A stretch of DNA of 64,000 bases from Owenia fusiformis (taxonomy: Eukaryota > Annelida > Polychaeta > Sabellida > Oweniidae): contig CAIIXF020000011.1 of the NCBI GenBank assembly GCA_903813345.2, forward strand, positions 29,196,166 through 29,260,165. Direction: 5' to 3'. How positions within the stretch are numbered: the stretch's first letter is position 1; each line of letters opens with the position of its first letter. Below, one piece after another: positions 28,921-43,507 of the stretch. Both the position numbers and the translations under genes were made by a program. The notes beneath the pieces were generated by a model. The model searched no databases. It was given only the letters and a program-made list of their open reading frames with translations, and was not told where the DNA came from.

Positions 28921-29455
28921 TGTAAAAAATCACTATTTGAAAATTTTGTTAACTTTTATGTAAACTTTTAAGTATATTTGTAGCCGGGATAGATTCTATG
29001 TAAAAGTATCTTTGTTCTTGCTTTTATTCTTCTCCAAATCGTTCCAATTTATTGTTGGATAATAACTTTTTCACTTTTCTTCACAAATTGCAATTGATTA
29101 ATTAAGATTTGATATAGGCTATATAAATGATTAAAAATAATGCTGAAAACAGTGAATAGCCTGAGTTTTCCCTAAGAGACAATAAATTACGTCTTCTTTC
29201 GAATTTAAGAAAAGAGTCAACTCAATGTCTCGGAGCAAACTTGTGTTTTCATCAGAATATTGAACAGTTTAGTTGGCCATTGTACAGTCATCTATAAAGT
29301 AAACAAGATTGTTTGAATGATTATTATTTACCCATCAGTGCATCACTTAACAAAACGTAAAAAATGATCAAGTAATTATTTTGCATTTTCTTATTTCCAA
29401 AACCATTAACAAAGGATAACACTGACATAAATAGTACCTGTATTGAACATTTAGT

Positions 29456-29500
29456 ATATAAATACAGAGGCGTAATAATGTTCCAATACCATCACAGCAA
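29456..29500 (+). promoter_or_regulatory. TATA-like box upstream of TMEM181
   Basis: TATATAAATA at 29456-29465 would place initiation near 29490, about 280 nt before the TMEM181 ATG. In AT-rich DNA such a match is weak evidence; it is the only promoter-like signal I see here. Confidence 0.25.
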
Positions 29501-29770
29501 ACAGTACAACTACAACTAGACTAGCTCTAGTCGCAGAATGCAATATCCAATATCTGAGGCAAATTGGCCAGTATGGCACTACTAGGCTACGACATTCTGC
29601 GTGATAATTTATTCCAATAACATTGCATTGATTTCTCTGGCTAATAACAAGAACTCTTGCATTTCAGAAACACTTCTATAGAACAGAATGTATACACAAT
29701 GTCAAATATTGAATTAATCTCGGATTTAGAAGTCTACATTGAGTAGAAGGGTCCATTTTCAGATTTCAAG

Positions 29771-32700
29771 ATGGATACCTTTGGACATTCTTTTAAAGAA
29801 CCAAGATGGACATCACAGATAAGGTCATTCCTGTCTCAATTTACAGACTTATTCAGTGCATTTGAATCGTACATTGCACCATCCTATCACCATGATAGGA
29901 TTGAGAGGTAAGAAGGGTATAACCATTACCGTTTTAAATCCAGTTTTAGACAGAGGAACTGGGATTTATTCCAAAGTGTATGGACTTATAAATGATAACT
30001 GCCTAAAATTCGCCTCAATATTGTAGAACGGCTTCTACATTTTACACATGTTTATAAGGCATCATGCATTATCATTTTCTGGCCAATCCTGGCAGTGGGG
30101 ACAGCTTGGAAGCAGCAAAGCCATGCTGTTGACATCAAACAGCTAGCACGGAAAAGATGACTCTTTTATGATCTTAGTCAAATCTTATCATTATTACCGG
30201 GCATTATTACCGATTAGTCATTACTTATGTATGTCTAAGTGTTAGGAATTATACCCATGTTGAGCCATATGACTCCTATAAAAGTGGCAGGTTGGCTTTC
30301 AGTTCTTATGCATAGGCTAGATCCTCCATCTAGGCCTACTTTTCTTTTTACTGAGAATGTCCTTATTTTTTAATTTTATGGGCCTTGAATTTTCAAGATT
30401 ACGGCTCACTTTTTGGTTTAAGGGCCAACATATTTTATCAGACTTAAAATATGCCCCCCCCCCCCCAACCTTATTGGTTTACAGATCCCCCCCCCCCCCC
30501 CCCCCGTAGGCCTAATGTATTGGTAAACATGAACACTTTTGAAATTGATTCATGCGGGCCTCTATTTTATGATGATAAAGACATACCATTTCCAATAGTT
30601 TGGTTTTACTTTTTTTTACAAAGAAAGAAAAGGAAAAAGAAAGGCCTCTAGAAACAGTCACTGAGCAAAATATATTTTTCATTTTCACTTCCATTTATAG
30701 ATGGCGTGTGTGTTTTTGACCTTGACAGTAGCCATATTAAAAATAAAATGAGAGAAATCGATGCGTGAGTTGGCGTTTTATTTTACTCTATTATCCTTTA
30801 GATGAGGCTCAATATATAAACATACTTTTATATTTTGTTCAACGTGAAAGAGACTACATATGGTTGTATTTTAGTGAACCTTATGCAGTTGTGTCATGAT
30901 CAAAACGGAATGATTGGGAGTGCAGACGCTTTTTGAATTTTATTTTCAGTTTTTTTTAGTTTTTATTTATTTATATTTTTTGAATGATGTTTAAGGAATG
31001 CTGAAATACTCAGTAAATGAGGTAGGAATTTGAATTGTTAAGGCGTGGATTATCTTTTATGTTGTAATCATGAAATCATCTAACAGCTAAAGTGCTGATA
31101 TATAATAATCAAGGGTGCGTTTTCAAACTACTATTTTTTTCAAGGCCTGTCTGCGTCGCTAACATGCTAAATATAAGAGTTAGCTGACGTTTGGGAGTCT
31201 TACTTACCTTCTAAAGGTTAGAACCCGAATCTTAATGAAACCATATCACCTTTGTTCCGTCAACCATGGAGCATTTGCCACAACATCCAAGAGGTAAATC
31301 ATGGATCGAGAAAATGAATGATTTCCTTGTAAGTTCCGGAAGTTTCAATACGAAAAATTACCGAACATATGTGAAAACCGAATATTTGTTCGTTGTTTTC
31401 ACGATTTACAGGTTCGTTTGTTCTTCAATGTTTTGGTCTAAATTATAAAGCATCACCAACAGGTCTTTCTCTATTAATCGACTAATACAGCAGACTGCTC
31501 ATATTTCTACGTAGCATTTCATTCAGACCAATAGTGGGAGTGTAGATCACGCAGTTTCGTTCGTTGCGTACTTCACTTGAAATTGGTAATTTTTAATATT
31601 GACTACTTCACTTAGCTTGGCGGATGTAGAACATTGCTTAATATTCTTTTAATTTTCACACCAGACATGCTTGGTTGACACGTCAACAAAGTAAAGTTCA
31701 AGGGTCAATGCGTTATTTCGTGATAACTACAACGCCTTCCCGGAAGTCAACATTGATGAAAAATGAAAAAGTCGGAAAAGCATTTACGCTAATTTCTATC
31801 AAATGCTATGTTTATGCATGGGCTTTCAACTAGAAGGGTATGCAACTCTATGTAATATTATGAGACTTTCAAAATGAGCAATGACATGGTTCCTTTTTAT
31901 GGCAATATTTCAAAAAGTATTAGATAAATGTATATGTTTTAGTATTATTTTGAATAAAAATCAATTTTAAATATGATTTAAGCATAAAATATATTCAATA
32001 TCATATAAAAGTAAACAAAAGAGACCAATAAGAATAAGAGTTATCAAGATGTTCTCTTTGAGTATTGCATTGTGGGTAATTATTCAAGAACACATTCCAA
32101 TAAAAAACATAATTTGTGGGAGAATGTTCACTTTCTGTATTGTCATAATTATGATGAATTCCAATTTTTATTAAATTATCAAGATGTATGTAGAAGATCA
32201 TGTTTTTATTTTTGAGTTATTTCTTTTAATCATCAATAAAAAGTGCAAAATAAGATTTTCTTGGAATGTGTACATTCTCCAATTTTGAAAACCCATGGCA
32301 ATGTTTATGTATGAAATATGGGAAGTTGCCTACCCTTCTAGTTGAAAGCCCATGGTTTATGCATCATCATCGACGCAACAAAGGTGATATAGTTTCATTA
32401 AGATTCGGGTTCTAACCCTTAGAAGGTAAGTCAGACTCCCAAACGTCAGCTAACTCTTATATTTAGCATGTTAGCGACGCAGACAGGCCTTGAAAAAAAT
32501 AGTAAACAGAGTGCTCCTACCAAAACAAATTTGCCTACATACCCCTGAGACTCTTATCTGATAGATAGAATGCACAAATAAAACAAAAGATTTGCTATTA
32601 TAGGTAAAAGGTTCTCTTGAAATTTCGAAGTGATTTTACCTGTTAATTCTGTCCATTGTCCACTATTTTGGCGGAAGTTACACTGAAACACAAACTCCAT

Positions 32701-35700
32701 GAAACGAAACGAAATCACTAGAAAAAATATGGCATACATTGTGCGCATGTGCAGCAAAGTTTTAACCAATCAGATTATTTGATTATTTGCGCACATGAAT
32801 TATTTGCTTCTGAGCACTTACAAGCTTACCACAATAAACAAACCTGGCAGACACTACCCTGAGCCTACTTCATTTTGGCGAAATTTCAGCTCAAACTCGT
32901 GACAAATTAACTATGCATACGCTGGTGTGAAGCCTTGGAGACACTCATTTTGGTAAATATGATTTATGGTGTATACTTTTCTGCAGTTTGTGGGAGTTTG
33001 GAACATTAAATGTTAAAATTCAAGAAAATATGCCAATAATACGACTAATCAATTAATATATACCAGCACTGTATAGATGATGATGATGGTTATCATACAG
33101 TCAAAAGATTGGGATGTTCTCCCGACACGGGGTAAAGTTTGCCCTCACTAACTAGACTAAACCATAGACATGGGATTCATTTGAGATTTCATTGATGAAA
33201 CAATTTAGACCTGGAACTCAGAAATGAATAATATTCCCTCAGTTTATAGCCAAGCAACCCCTAGGTAGCAACCACATCCTAACATAAGCAACGAACCTCA
33301 CCGCGTCCCTAGAACCAATCAAATTTTGACAAAATCAAGTATATTTGATTGGCTTTAAGGAAGAATAAAATGAGAAACACTCAGATAATGTATATTATAG
33401 TATAACCTCCTTGTAGGTGCAGGATTATGCTCACTCTCTCTTCAGTTCTCTGTGAAAATATTAATTAGGCTTTAATTCATTCATATTCATATTATTACTC
33501 TGATGATTTGTTGTTAAAGAATCATATCATGTTTTCATTTATGTTGCTCATGCTTTTATTATTATTTTATTAACAAAGTAAAGTGAGAAACGAAATGACA
33601 ATTCTCATGATATAATGGGTAACCGAAGAATATTTAAAACATATATTGATTTTGTGATATTCAAGTCAATATCACCAAATATATATTCTACCAAAACAGC
33701 ATGCATGCAGTTGAAAAAACAATATAGTACTGCCTACTGGTTATTATGATTACTCAAAATAACAGGTGATTTTGATAAAAAAAAACTGGAGAAAATAACC
33801 TGCATACTACAGGTTTAACCCCTGGAGCTAAGACTAAATTAGCTAGAGACAGATGACATTTGGTAGATTTTCATCCATCTGTTGGATCATTCGTCCACTT
33901 GTACCATTGGTTGTACCTAGGATGAAATGGTACAAATTGAAACTGATATTTATAAGTCATCTCGTATATGCAGATTTGCTAATGTTTATCCAATGTTTCC
34001 TTGGCATTTTACGAATTGGCATTTTCTAATTTCTTTTATTTTCAAGACAATGGCGATTTTTATGCCAAAAAGTCACTTTCAGATAGCATTCATTACGTGA
34101 TTAAGTAAATTTGGATCTTTATTTAAAAAAGACAATTAATGAAAATCTATTCATGGTACACACGTTTGTTGAGAATTATAGTATGTAGCAGATGTAATAG
34201 TAAAAATCCTATGAATAAAATTACACATTTTTATATGCATATGTTGCAGCATTGCTTATAAAATAATATGTAGGTTTATGAATTCTATCACTTAATTCCA
34301 TTGCTTAAGTATTTCTATATACTGTATGATATATTTCAGTTGTAGGCCTAATTCAGTTTTTTATTTCTGATATCAGTGCTCATATAGATTAAGATTTATG
34401 GATATTGATCTAGATTTAAAATCAATAAAGTTGTATCCTACTGCAGCACACATGTTACACATGAGGTCTGCAAATTAGATATAATAGCATCCTATGTTCT
34501 TAGCTGCATTCCATATATCTGATTCGTGGCATTTATCTATTTTATATAAAAGTACAAATGACTAGAAGCCACTCCAGATGAGACTATTTCAAGGGATCAA
34601 ATGAAAATCAAAAATCCTAAAGGTTGGAAATAACATTACATCAATAAATGCTGTTCCAGGTCGGTCCAGATGAGACTGTACGCTCTGAGTAAACGCCAGT
34701 TTGTGCTGGTGTTTGTTACCTTCTTCGTTTGCTTTGGTGTATCCATACTCATAGGATTGGCAGGTACGTCTTCAATGTGTATTCACTTGGAAAAGTCTAA
34801 TAAGCTCACCATAGTTCAAAATATATATTTTGCATCAACTCCATGATACACCTTTTTAATAGATTTTTTATTTATTTGAATGTTAATTATGTTCATTTGT
34901 TTTAATGATTTCATAACCCTCATTCGACTTAGCTTCTTAAAACAGAGCTTCGTCATCTCATAATATAGTCCATCTAGTTCAATGTGTCATGTTACTTTCA
35001 GGTCCTCCTATATTACAGTCCATCTAGTTCAATGTGTCATGTTAATTTCAGGTCTTCCTATTTTACAGTCCATATAGTTCAATGTGTCATGTTACTTTCA
35101 GGTCCTCCTATATTACAGTCCATCTAGTTCAATGTGTCATGTTACTTTCAGGTCCTCCTATATTACAGTCCATCTAGTTCAATGTGTCATGTTACTTTCA
35201 GGTCTTCCTATTTTACAGTCCATATAGTTCAATGTGTCATGTTACTTTCAGGTCCTCCTATATTACAGTCCATATAGTTCAATGTGTCATGTTACTTCCA
35301 GGTCCTCCTATATTACAGTCCATCTAGTTCAATGTGTCATGTTACTTTCAGGTCTTCCTATATTATAGTCCATCTAGTTCAATGTGTCCTGTTACTTTCA
35401 GGTCCTATATTACAGTCCATATAGTTCAATGTGCCATGTCACTTTCAGGTCCTCCTATATTACAGTCCATATAGTTCAATGTGTCATGTTAGTCATGGGT
35501 CATTTTATATTACAGTCCATCTAGTTCAATGTGTCATGTTACTTTCAGGTCTTCCTATTTTACAGTCCATCTAGTTCAATGTGTCATGTTACTTTCAGGT
35601 CTTCCTATTTTACAGTCCATCTAGTTCAATGTGTCATGTTACTTTCAGGTCTTCCTATTTTACAGTCCATATAGTTCAATGTGTCATGTTAGTCATGGGT

Positions 35701-38700
35701 CCTCCTATATTACAGTCCATATAGTTCAATGTGTCATGTTACTTTCAGGTCCTCCTATATTACAGTCCATATTGCTCAATGTGTCTAGTTCAATGTGTCA
35801 TGTTACTTTCAGGTCCTCCTATATTACAGTCCATATAGTTCAACGTGTCATGTTACTTTCAGGTCCTCCTATATTACAGTCCATATTGCTCAACGTGTCA
35901 TGTTACCTGTTACTTTCAGGTCCTCCTATATTACAGTCCGTACAGTTCAATGCCACATCATTGCCAAAGGTTCCACAAGACCTCAAGGTAAGTAACTGCA
36001 TCAACAATAAAGCCTTCATGTACTTTTGGCTCCATCCTGCCAATATATAACAGTATACAGGGCTCTCACCAGGAAATATTTAGGGTGTGGGGCTAACATC
36101 TCCAGAATAACCATTCAGTCGTGATAAATCATATTTATGTTATGTTTTATCCTTTTTACAGGCTATTATTGTATATTAAGTCAAGTTTAGACTGTGGAAA
36201 TAGTCATGATTTGCCAATAGGGTGTGGAGGGAGCTAAATAGAGTGTGGTGCTGCGCCACAGTCTAAAAGCCTGGCGAGAGCCCTGGTATAGACTATAGAA
36301 AGACTCATCAGTCTCTTTCTGGATTGAGGCAATATAAATCTTTCGAGAAAACAGGCACTGTGCCCAGATGATAATCTGAAAAATACTGTGTATCCAATCA
36401 ATTTCTATCACCAAGTTGAAAAAATCCTGGTTAGAATATGATATCGTGCAAAGCACATTATTTTGTGTTCTCATTGCTAATGTTATCACCATAATTATAC
36501 ACTGAATAGCGCAGATCATTATGAGTTATTTAATGTGTGATATTGTGATTTAAACTCAATAACAGTTTTTTGTATATTTCAGAAAGGTCCATTTATCAAA
36601 AGATCTCCACCCATGTCTCCCTACCACCAACAGCTGTGGCTCATAGCAGAGATCATACCCACTGGCAGCAAATGTAAGTTTATACATATTATTACACATG
36701 CTTTCTTTAGAAGAGTGGAATGTTACTTTATGTTTGTTTTGTGTCAGTTGTACACACTTATTAATGAATTTTGATTTTATTCAAGGGTTTCAATTCATTA
36801 CACAACCCTTACAAGATGTATTAATTAAGAACCATAACAGTATGTTCCAAAAATCCAGTTTCTAATTTGTTTCTAACATTTTGCATGTTAATGCCCTGTG
36901 CCACCGTTTTTAACCATGATAAATACAAACTTGTTTCTTTAATATGTTCACCAAATGTTACAATGTAAATCATGCAAATTCAAAGTTATTACAGCTGGCA
37001 GATCTTTTTTATGTTTCAAATCAATTTCAAATTCCTACCATAAGTGTAGAGTCCAGTAACAGTTGAAGCTCTCTTTACCAGTTGAAGCTCTCTTTTAAAA
37101 ACAAAATCATATGAATGCAATAAATACTTGTTATTTTCCATATCCTATTATTTAAAATTAATATCAACATGAGTATGCGATTTTATCCCATCCCTTAATT
37201 TTTTATTTGAGATGTTCCCTTTCTGAAATCTGGCTGCAAGCATGCACATTCTGTATTACTACATGCTATGAACAGGTACATGTACATGACAAACTAATTG
37301 TATAAAATGTGTGTATTTCAGCAACAGGGATCACTCATCCATTCACAGTAAGTGTCCAGATTAGAGGAAGTGAGAAGATCAAAGATGAGAACTCAAGCAA
37401 AGAGCTCTATGATGGACATATGCATAACAGAACTCGCATCTTGCAGTGTAAAAATGGGGTAAGAAAAGAAGAACTTATAAGAGTTGTACATGTACCTAGG
37501 TATGAGACATGCAAAAATATTTTGCCTCACCAAAATATTGCGGAATAATCAGATGATTTTTCAACTGGAAATGATGCAGTGGTAGTTTAATATCTCATTT
37601 AGTTATAATTTGCCTCACCTACTTATATTTGCCTGACCTATTTTTAGAATTTTAGTTTGCCCTTGTTGAAATTCAGAAACAGCCCATTTACTCTTGATTT
37701 AAAGCAATTTTATAAAATGGCATGAATTAGCTTCACCAACATTGATATTACAGAAACTCCTGTAGAGGTAAAGCATGTAATAACCTCATATTTTACACCT
37801 AGGTAAACAATGAGGACTTAGTTTTATGACATCAGTAATATGATAGTAAACAATGTTATTTCAAACATGTACATTGTAATTGTATTCAAAGGTTTGAGTA
37901 AATATGAAATCCACTTCAAAATGTTGACTAATTTTATGAGTCTGGTAGATTTGAAGTGGTTTACACTTTTACTTTCATGATTGTATTAGTAACAGATCTT
38001 TCAAGATAAGTCAACTTTGGGAACAATTGAAAATTTGACTTACATATTTTATAGTTTTTTGGTGGTTTGTATATTTATACAAATTCATATGTAGTTTATT
38101 GTTAAAAGTATAACATTTCAAATAGCTAAATTTTAACAGTAATACATGTAAATGATATCAAGATTTAAGTATATGTGGATGTACATGTACAACTTTACTC
38201 TCTTACTTTATGAGTTGCAAATAACTCAAATACATACAATCAGACATATTAGACATTTTGGCCCCCTATTATCATCATCATTTTTTCATTCTCATTGATC
38301 TTAATATAAGAATATAAATCCTGATGTATTTTTATTTACACTTTAATGGGAGTGTCTGAAAATGTTTTGAATTGAGATAATTTCTATATAAAAAGAGAAA
38401 CAAATTAGGCTAAACTGTATTCCCTTTTCAACCCAACATTTAATTTCTTTTTCTTTTTTATCCGATTTAAAGTTATGAATTTCAGACGTATTGCACATAC
38501 ACTGTATAGGATAAAACAAAAAATAAAACTGAACTTGAAAATGTAATTCATCAAAGCTCAAATATTACAAAATGTCAATTCCCATTTTCTGTTTTTCTGC
38601 TCCCATTGTATGAATTTTTATATCTTATGATTGTTTTGTTTCAGAAATGTGATGAGCTGATACTTCTTCATTTAGGCTTCCTAGACTTCACCTACTACAC

Positions 38701-41700
38701 AATTAGCATCACGTTCTATGACTTGGAGGATTCACCAGTCAATGTCAAAGATATTAAATTTTTTGTAAGTAATTGTACAAAAAATTGTGTCCTGGGATCT
38801 TTTGAATATTGTGTTCATCCCAAGGGACCACCAGCCTTTAAGCAGATGAATTATGTTGGTCTCTTGATAATCCCAATATCGAGAATCTCATATTAGATAA
38901 TCCTTATATATTCTCCTAAGTACTCAAACAATGTTGATACATATACAGTGAAGCCTGGGTGTATTGATTATCTATGGAGTCACAAAAATATGTTAACTGT
39001 AGGTAGATGTTCATTACAGAGGGTCATTTATACAGAAGTCTGTTGAGTTTTGGTGAGGAAGGATGTCCATTAGACAGGGGTTCGCTAAAGAAAACAGATT
39101 TAATTGAATTGGATTAGTTTATTTTCTCCCGAAACTTAATAGAGGATTAAGACACTACATTCAATTTCTAGAAAAACAGTGTTTTTTTTATTGTGCAATG
39201 GGTGACTTACCATTAAGTTTTGAATATTTAGAAAGTAATGTCATACTTGCTTGGATCAAAGTTTGAATAGGACATGTAATAATGAGTTGTCTAGGGGATG
39301 AGTTGTCAAAAGAATTCCACAGTAAACATCCGAGATACTTATATATAAGTATACATGTATATATAAGTTGCTGTTTTCAAATGTCATGACTCTTTTCATA
39401 AAAACATTTTTATTTCAGTATTAGTGACCTATAGACCTTTTAGATATTTTAACTATACATGTACTAATTGTTTTGTTTTCCATTCCAGTTCAAAAGCTAC
39501 AATCCTTCCTTTACATACATAGAGATCTGGTTCAGATTTGTATTTCTAGTCTTCTCTTTCTTAGCTACAGTAAGTATACTATAGCAGTATTTCATTAATT
39601 GTAGTGTGTGTGTAAAAGAATATATCTCCATCAAACATGAAGCCTCTGTAGTAGCCCCTAATTCTAACTCTAACACAGGTCGAAAAAGCATGCGTTTATT
39701 GGGAAATGTGGCAGTGTATATTTATCTCATTCAATAAATATTAATTTTGAAATGTCCCAGAATCACAAAACTTCTTAAAAGTGAAGAAGCAGGTATACTT
39801 TTGTCCTTTTGATATGATTCCTTTTCCTATTGCCTCTTTAATGTGATTCCCTTTCTTTCAGTGTTTATTTGCTCATTCCCTGCGCAAGTTTTCCATGAGA
39901 GACTGGTCTATTGAGCAGAAGTGGATGTCAGTATTATTGCCCTTACTGCTTTTATACAACAGTGAGTATTTCTTCTTTTTGAATACAACAGTTTAGTATA
40001 TTTTTGGATATAAATTATGAACAACCTAATGAGCAACCTATGTCGATTGAGGGATTGTTTTAAATTACTGTATTACATAATTTTATTCAGATAGTGTCTG
40101 GTAAATATATTAAAATTAAATGCTGCGAATTATTTGTTATATCTTGCCTCTTGAATTCAAAAAGTCTAAAGGGATTTGATGTTTTATTTAAGTAATCTCA
40201 AAATTTACATTTGTGTGTGTCAGAGCCTTAGATGTTTAATGTGTATCAATGAATAATTTTGTATTCATTAATAATCTTCATTTCCAGATCCCATATTTTC
40301 TCTCACATTCCTAGTCAATAGCTGGATTCCTCCAATGTTTGATGCAATATTTCAAGCCTCATTCCTGTGTGCACTTTTGTTGTTTTGGCTCTGTCTTTAC
40401 CATGGAGTTAGACAGGTAGGTTTGAGTCTCCTATAATAGAGGGTCTCTCCAGGCCAAAGCTTTTCTTGGAACACATTTAGATCTTAAAGATATCAGAGCA
40501 TATAGTGGAACTGCTAGCTGATAAGGGTTTAATGTAAAAGTCATGAGAAATGTTAATATGAAATTATTTATTTTGGATCTCATACATTTTACATTTATGC
40601 CCAAATGAAGAATTATGGAAAATACAGCAAGTTATGGATATTTTGTCTTTTCAGACAAAAAGATATTTCTGTAAATTCTACCTTCCAAAGCTGTTAGTTG
40701 TGGGTTTAATATGGATCGCAGCAGTCACCATAGCAACCTGGCAGTCTTACAATGAGTTAGTCGATCCAACATATAACTACAAACTGGACACAGGAAATTT
40801 CATGGTGAGTTCTGTGTTCCAATATTACAAACTATAAGTGGGTCAAGTAGAATGAATTTTGACCTATTACATGTTAATTGTCTAATTCATCACCCATTTA
40901 CTCATTTTAGGATGTGAACATATAAATATATTGCATTCTTCAGTCTAGAAAACATTCAAGAATTATTAGTAGCAGGGATCTACCCACATTGAAATCCCTG
41001 AGGTGCAGCGGCTCTGTCACAAAATCCTTAAAATGTTGCACAAAAATTGCAAAATACTTAAAAGTTGCATTAGAGATTCCAAAAACCGAAAATATTACAC
41101 AAAAAATTCCAAAATTTGAAAATGTTATTAAAAAGACAGCAAAATCCTCCACACAATTAATGAGAATTCAATATACATGTACTCCTACATATATATATTA
41201 CTTTCAGGGTTTTAAAATATTTTTCTTTGTGATGGGAGGTGTGTACATTCTGAACCTACTGTATTTATTGGTGCGAGCGTATGCAGAGCTGAGATCAATG
41301 CCTTATTTTGGTAAGTCAAAGTGACACCTTTAAAGATAGATACTTAATGTTCAAGCTGAAGAACTTTGCATTAAAAATTTTTGCATGATTTTTGCTCACT
41401 TTGAGCCCATGGTAGTTGTGCAGTAATTATACATTTGTAATTATAATTATACAAGGGGCGATCCATATATTCTGATAAAAATGAATTTTTATCAGAATAT
41501 ATGGACTTCCCCTTGTATATCTCTTTATTTTGGCTATTTTGATCATCATTATTTCTTTATGTTAACATAGTACTAAATACATCCATGAACAATGTAAATT
41601 TTGTGAATTCACAAGATTGAGTAACATCTTTATTGTTATATAAGAGTGTACTTTGCTCTATTTTCGTACCATTCATCAGCATCTCAAAGTCACAATCATG

Positions 41701-43507
41701 ACCAAAAATAGCGGGGAGTTATCTTCCATTATGACTATGCTCTTTCCCATCACTCAAGCTCCCCATACTACTCTTGAAGAATTAGGGTTCACACAAGTCA
41801 TTACTGCCCCATATTCACCAGACAACATTCACCAGATGAAGCACTATTAGGCTTCACTACATTTTGGGTGCTAAGGCATTATATGAGAGGTCATAAGCTT
41901 GATTCAGATAAGGGACTGATTTCAACGGCTTGAGCAAATCTTCAAGGGATACCAAACGGAGGACTGGAACACATCTTTATGGACTAAGTTTGTCAACAAC
42001 GCATGTGCGTCCAGGCTAATGGAAACAATCATAAATGAAATGATCCTCTCAACAATGAAGAATACTTCTGAATAAATGACTTTAAGAGTACTGTTCTACC
42101 TCCAGTACAAGTAGGTTGAAGCAACCATCTCGGCAAGATGAATATGTTTTGGCAGGAAATTTTCAAATTAACATCAGTCAAAATTTGCTGACCCGCGAAC
42201 CACTTTTACTTTTTTTGTAATTACAATAAAATAAATTGTAGATGTGATATGTATATGAAACATTGCTTGTCAATTCAGAATTATACAATGTACACTTGCT
42301 GAACATTTTAACTCAAATGGTTGAAAAATCTTGAAATGGCAGACCAATTCCCAGAACTTAATGATCACCCTGTATTTGGAGTAATACTTTGATTGAAATT
42401 CAAATTTTTATATCATTTTAGTCAATAAATAAAATTATTATTTTCTTTTTTCAGATCTGCGGCTGAAGTTTTTAACAGCTTTAATGTTGGTTGTGTTAGC
42501 CATCAGCATTGCAATTACAGCACTGAGGTTTGGAGTGGGCGTCTTACGGGACAACTTCGTAGCTCAGTTATCTACGCATTACCAAAATTCAGCTGAATTT
42601 TTGTCATTTTATGGCTTGCTCAATTTTTACCTTTACACAATGGCCTTTGTGTACTCTCCAACTAATAATGCTATGTATGGTAAGTTGCATAATTTTGAAA
42701 ACTTTGGTAGAATCAAAGCATATGTATTTCTCATTGGTCAATAAAGTTGTCAAGTTGGTGAGTTGCATACTTTTGCAAAGTTTGGTAGAATTAAATTAAA
42801 GATTTATTGAAAAAGGCACAATGTCACCAGTGTGCAAGATTTGCCATGTTTATAATATCAAATTGTTTATGTTTTTCAGAATCTCACTTCAAAGACAATC
42901 CGGCACTATCTATGCTGAATGATTCTGACGATGAAGTGATATATGGGTATGTCGCTTGCTTTATCTTCACATGATAAATTATATTCACCTTAGGACATTC
43001 CTCGTATCATGCAACTGATACTGTATAATTTCTGTCTCTTAATTTGTAAAGTGTTGCCTTTCCAATAGTGGACATGAAATAGCAATGTCTTGACATAGAT
43101 TAATATATAGTGCTGACATGGGATATAGAGCTTTTTGGAAATTGTGATTATACTTTTTAGATTTCTACTATAAGATCATTTAATAAATGGCTGAAAGAAG
43201 ACTACATGTGTTAAAACAAGACCCTTTAATCTTATAAGTATGTGTTCCTCAGGGTTGCAGAACATGACATACTTTATATTGTATGTTTAACCTGATGGTA
43301 GATTGAGCACTTCAATCAATGTCCTTTAAAGGGTTTTAATATGTAAATGTGTATATCATTAGGTTCACATCTAACATGTAAATTTCTAGGAATGAGTCCC
43401 TTTAACATGTAATTTAACCTTGTTTCAGGTCTGATGAGGAGAGACATGCCCTGACTACGAGGGGAGGGCGGAGGATACCAGAGAGTGATGAGGATGCCTT
43501 CAACTAA
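29771..43507 (+). CDS. TMEM181: Transmembrane protein 181 (fourteen exons, complete, 529 aa)
   Basis: GOLD/7TM-type membrane protein of the secretory pathway and cell surface; the human orthologue (GPR178) is a host factor for cytolethal distending toxin. Exons: 29771-29907, 34660-34763, 35920-35987, 36583-36673, 37322-37458, 38645-38764, 39489-39569, 39862-39961, 40288-40415, 40655-40804, 41208-41310, 42455-42679, 42880-42946, 43429-43507; total 1590 nt, phase consistent throughout. Cytosolic N-terminus (1-57), TM1 about 58-80 (VLVFVTFFVCFGVSILIG), luminal domain about 81-230 with sequons NAT and NRT, then seven further membrane spans (about 233-252, 268-280, 300-320, 334-350, 374-395, 412-432, 455-473) and an acidic tail (NDSDDEVIYG). 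Diagnostic blocks: RDWSIEQKWMSVLLPLLLLY, FLVNSW, LSTHYQNSAEFLSFYGLLNF. The start is supported by the match of exon 1 to the vertebrate N-terminal extension. Confidence 0.96.
31113..32517. mobile_element. Foldback/TIR element in TMEM181 intron 1
   Basis: Left CTATTTTTTTCAAGGCCTGT..TTAGCTGACGTTTGGGAGTC..AAGATT faces the same sequence in reverse at 32375-32517; arms about 135 bp. A second inner pair (CATGGGCTTTCAACTAGAAG at about 31818 and its complement at about 32325) nests within, so the 1.4 kb element has two palindromic layers. No transposase. Confidence 0.85.
34969..35919 (+). repeat. 50-bp tandem array duplicating the TMEM181 exon 3 splice acceptor
   Basis: About 20 copies of a 50-bp unit: CATGTTACTTTCAG, then GTCCTCCTATATTACAGTCC, then ATATAGTTCAATGTGT. 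The unit equals the last 14 nt of intron 2 plus the first 35-40 nt of real exon 3 (GTCCTCCTATATTACAGTCC GTACAGTTCAATGCC). Most copies therefore present a plausible acceptor and codons G-P-P-I-L-Q-S, but then an in-frame TAG (ATATAG or ATCTAG) replaces the exon's GTACAG. Two copies have lost TTTCAG (TTAGTCATGG). The array abuts the authentic exon at 35920. Confidence 0.95.
38948..39055. mobile_element. TACAGTRAARCCTG MITE, degraded copy
   Basis: In TMEM181 intron 6. It starts ACAGTGAAGCCTGGGTG and continues with GTTAACTGTAGGTAGATGTTC, matching the intact copy at 56170 (TTCACTGTAGGTAGGTGTTC). The right end is eroded. Confidence 0.5.
41450..41518. repeat. Near-perfect 69-bp palindrome in TMEM181 intron 11
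   Basis: ATACAAGGGGCGATCCATAT..CTGATAAAAAT facing ATTTTTATCAG..ATATGGACTTCCCCTTGTAT, arms about 33 bp with almost no loop. Likely a tiny foldback MITE. Confidence 0.85.

Noticed and set aside
34969-35940. CRISPR-like regularly spaced repeats
   Set aside because: Units are contiguous with no unique spacers, the host is an animal genome, and the unit is explained as a copy of the exon 3 splice acceptor.
41653-41850. 65-codon frame in TMEM181 intron 11 with a sequence faintly like a retroelement integrase (GFTQVITAPYSP)
   Set aside because: Too short, no reverse transcriptase, RNase H or LTR nearby; similarity is an impression only.
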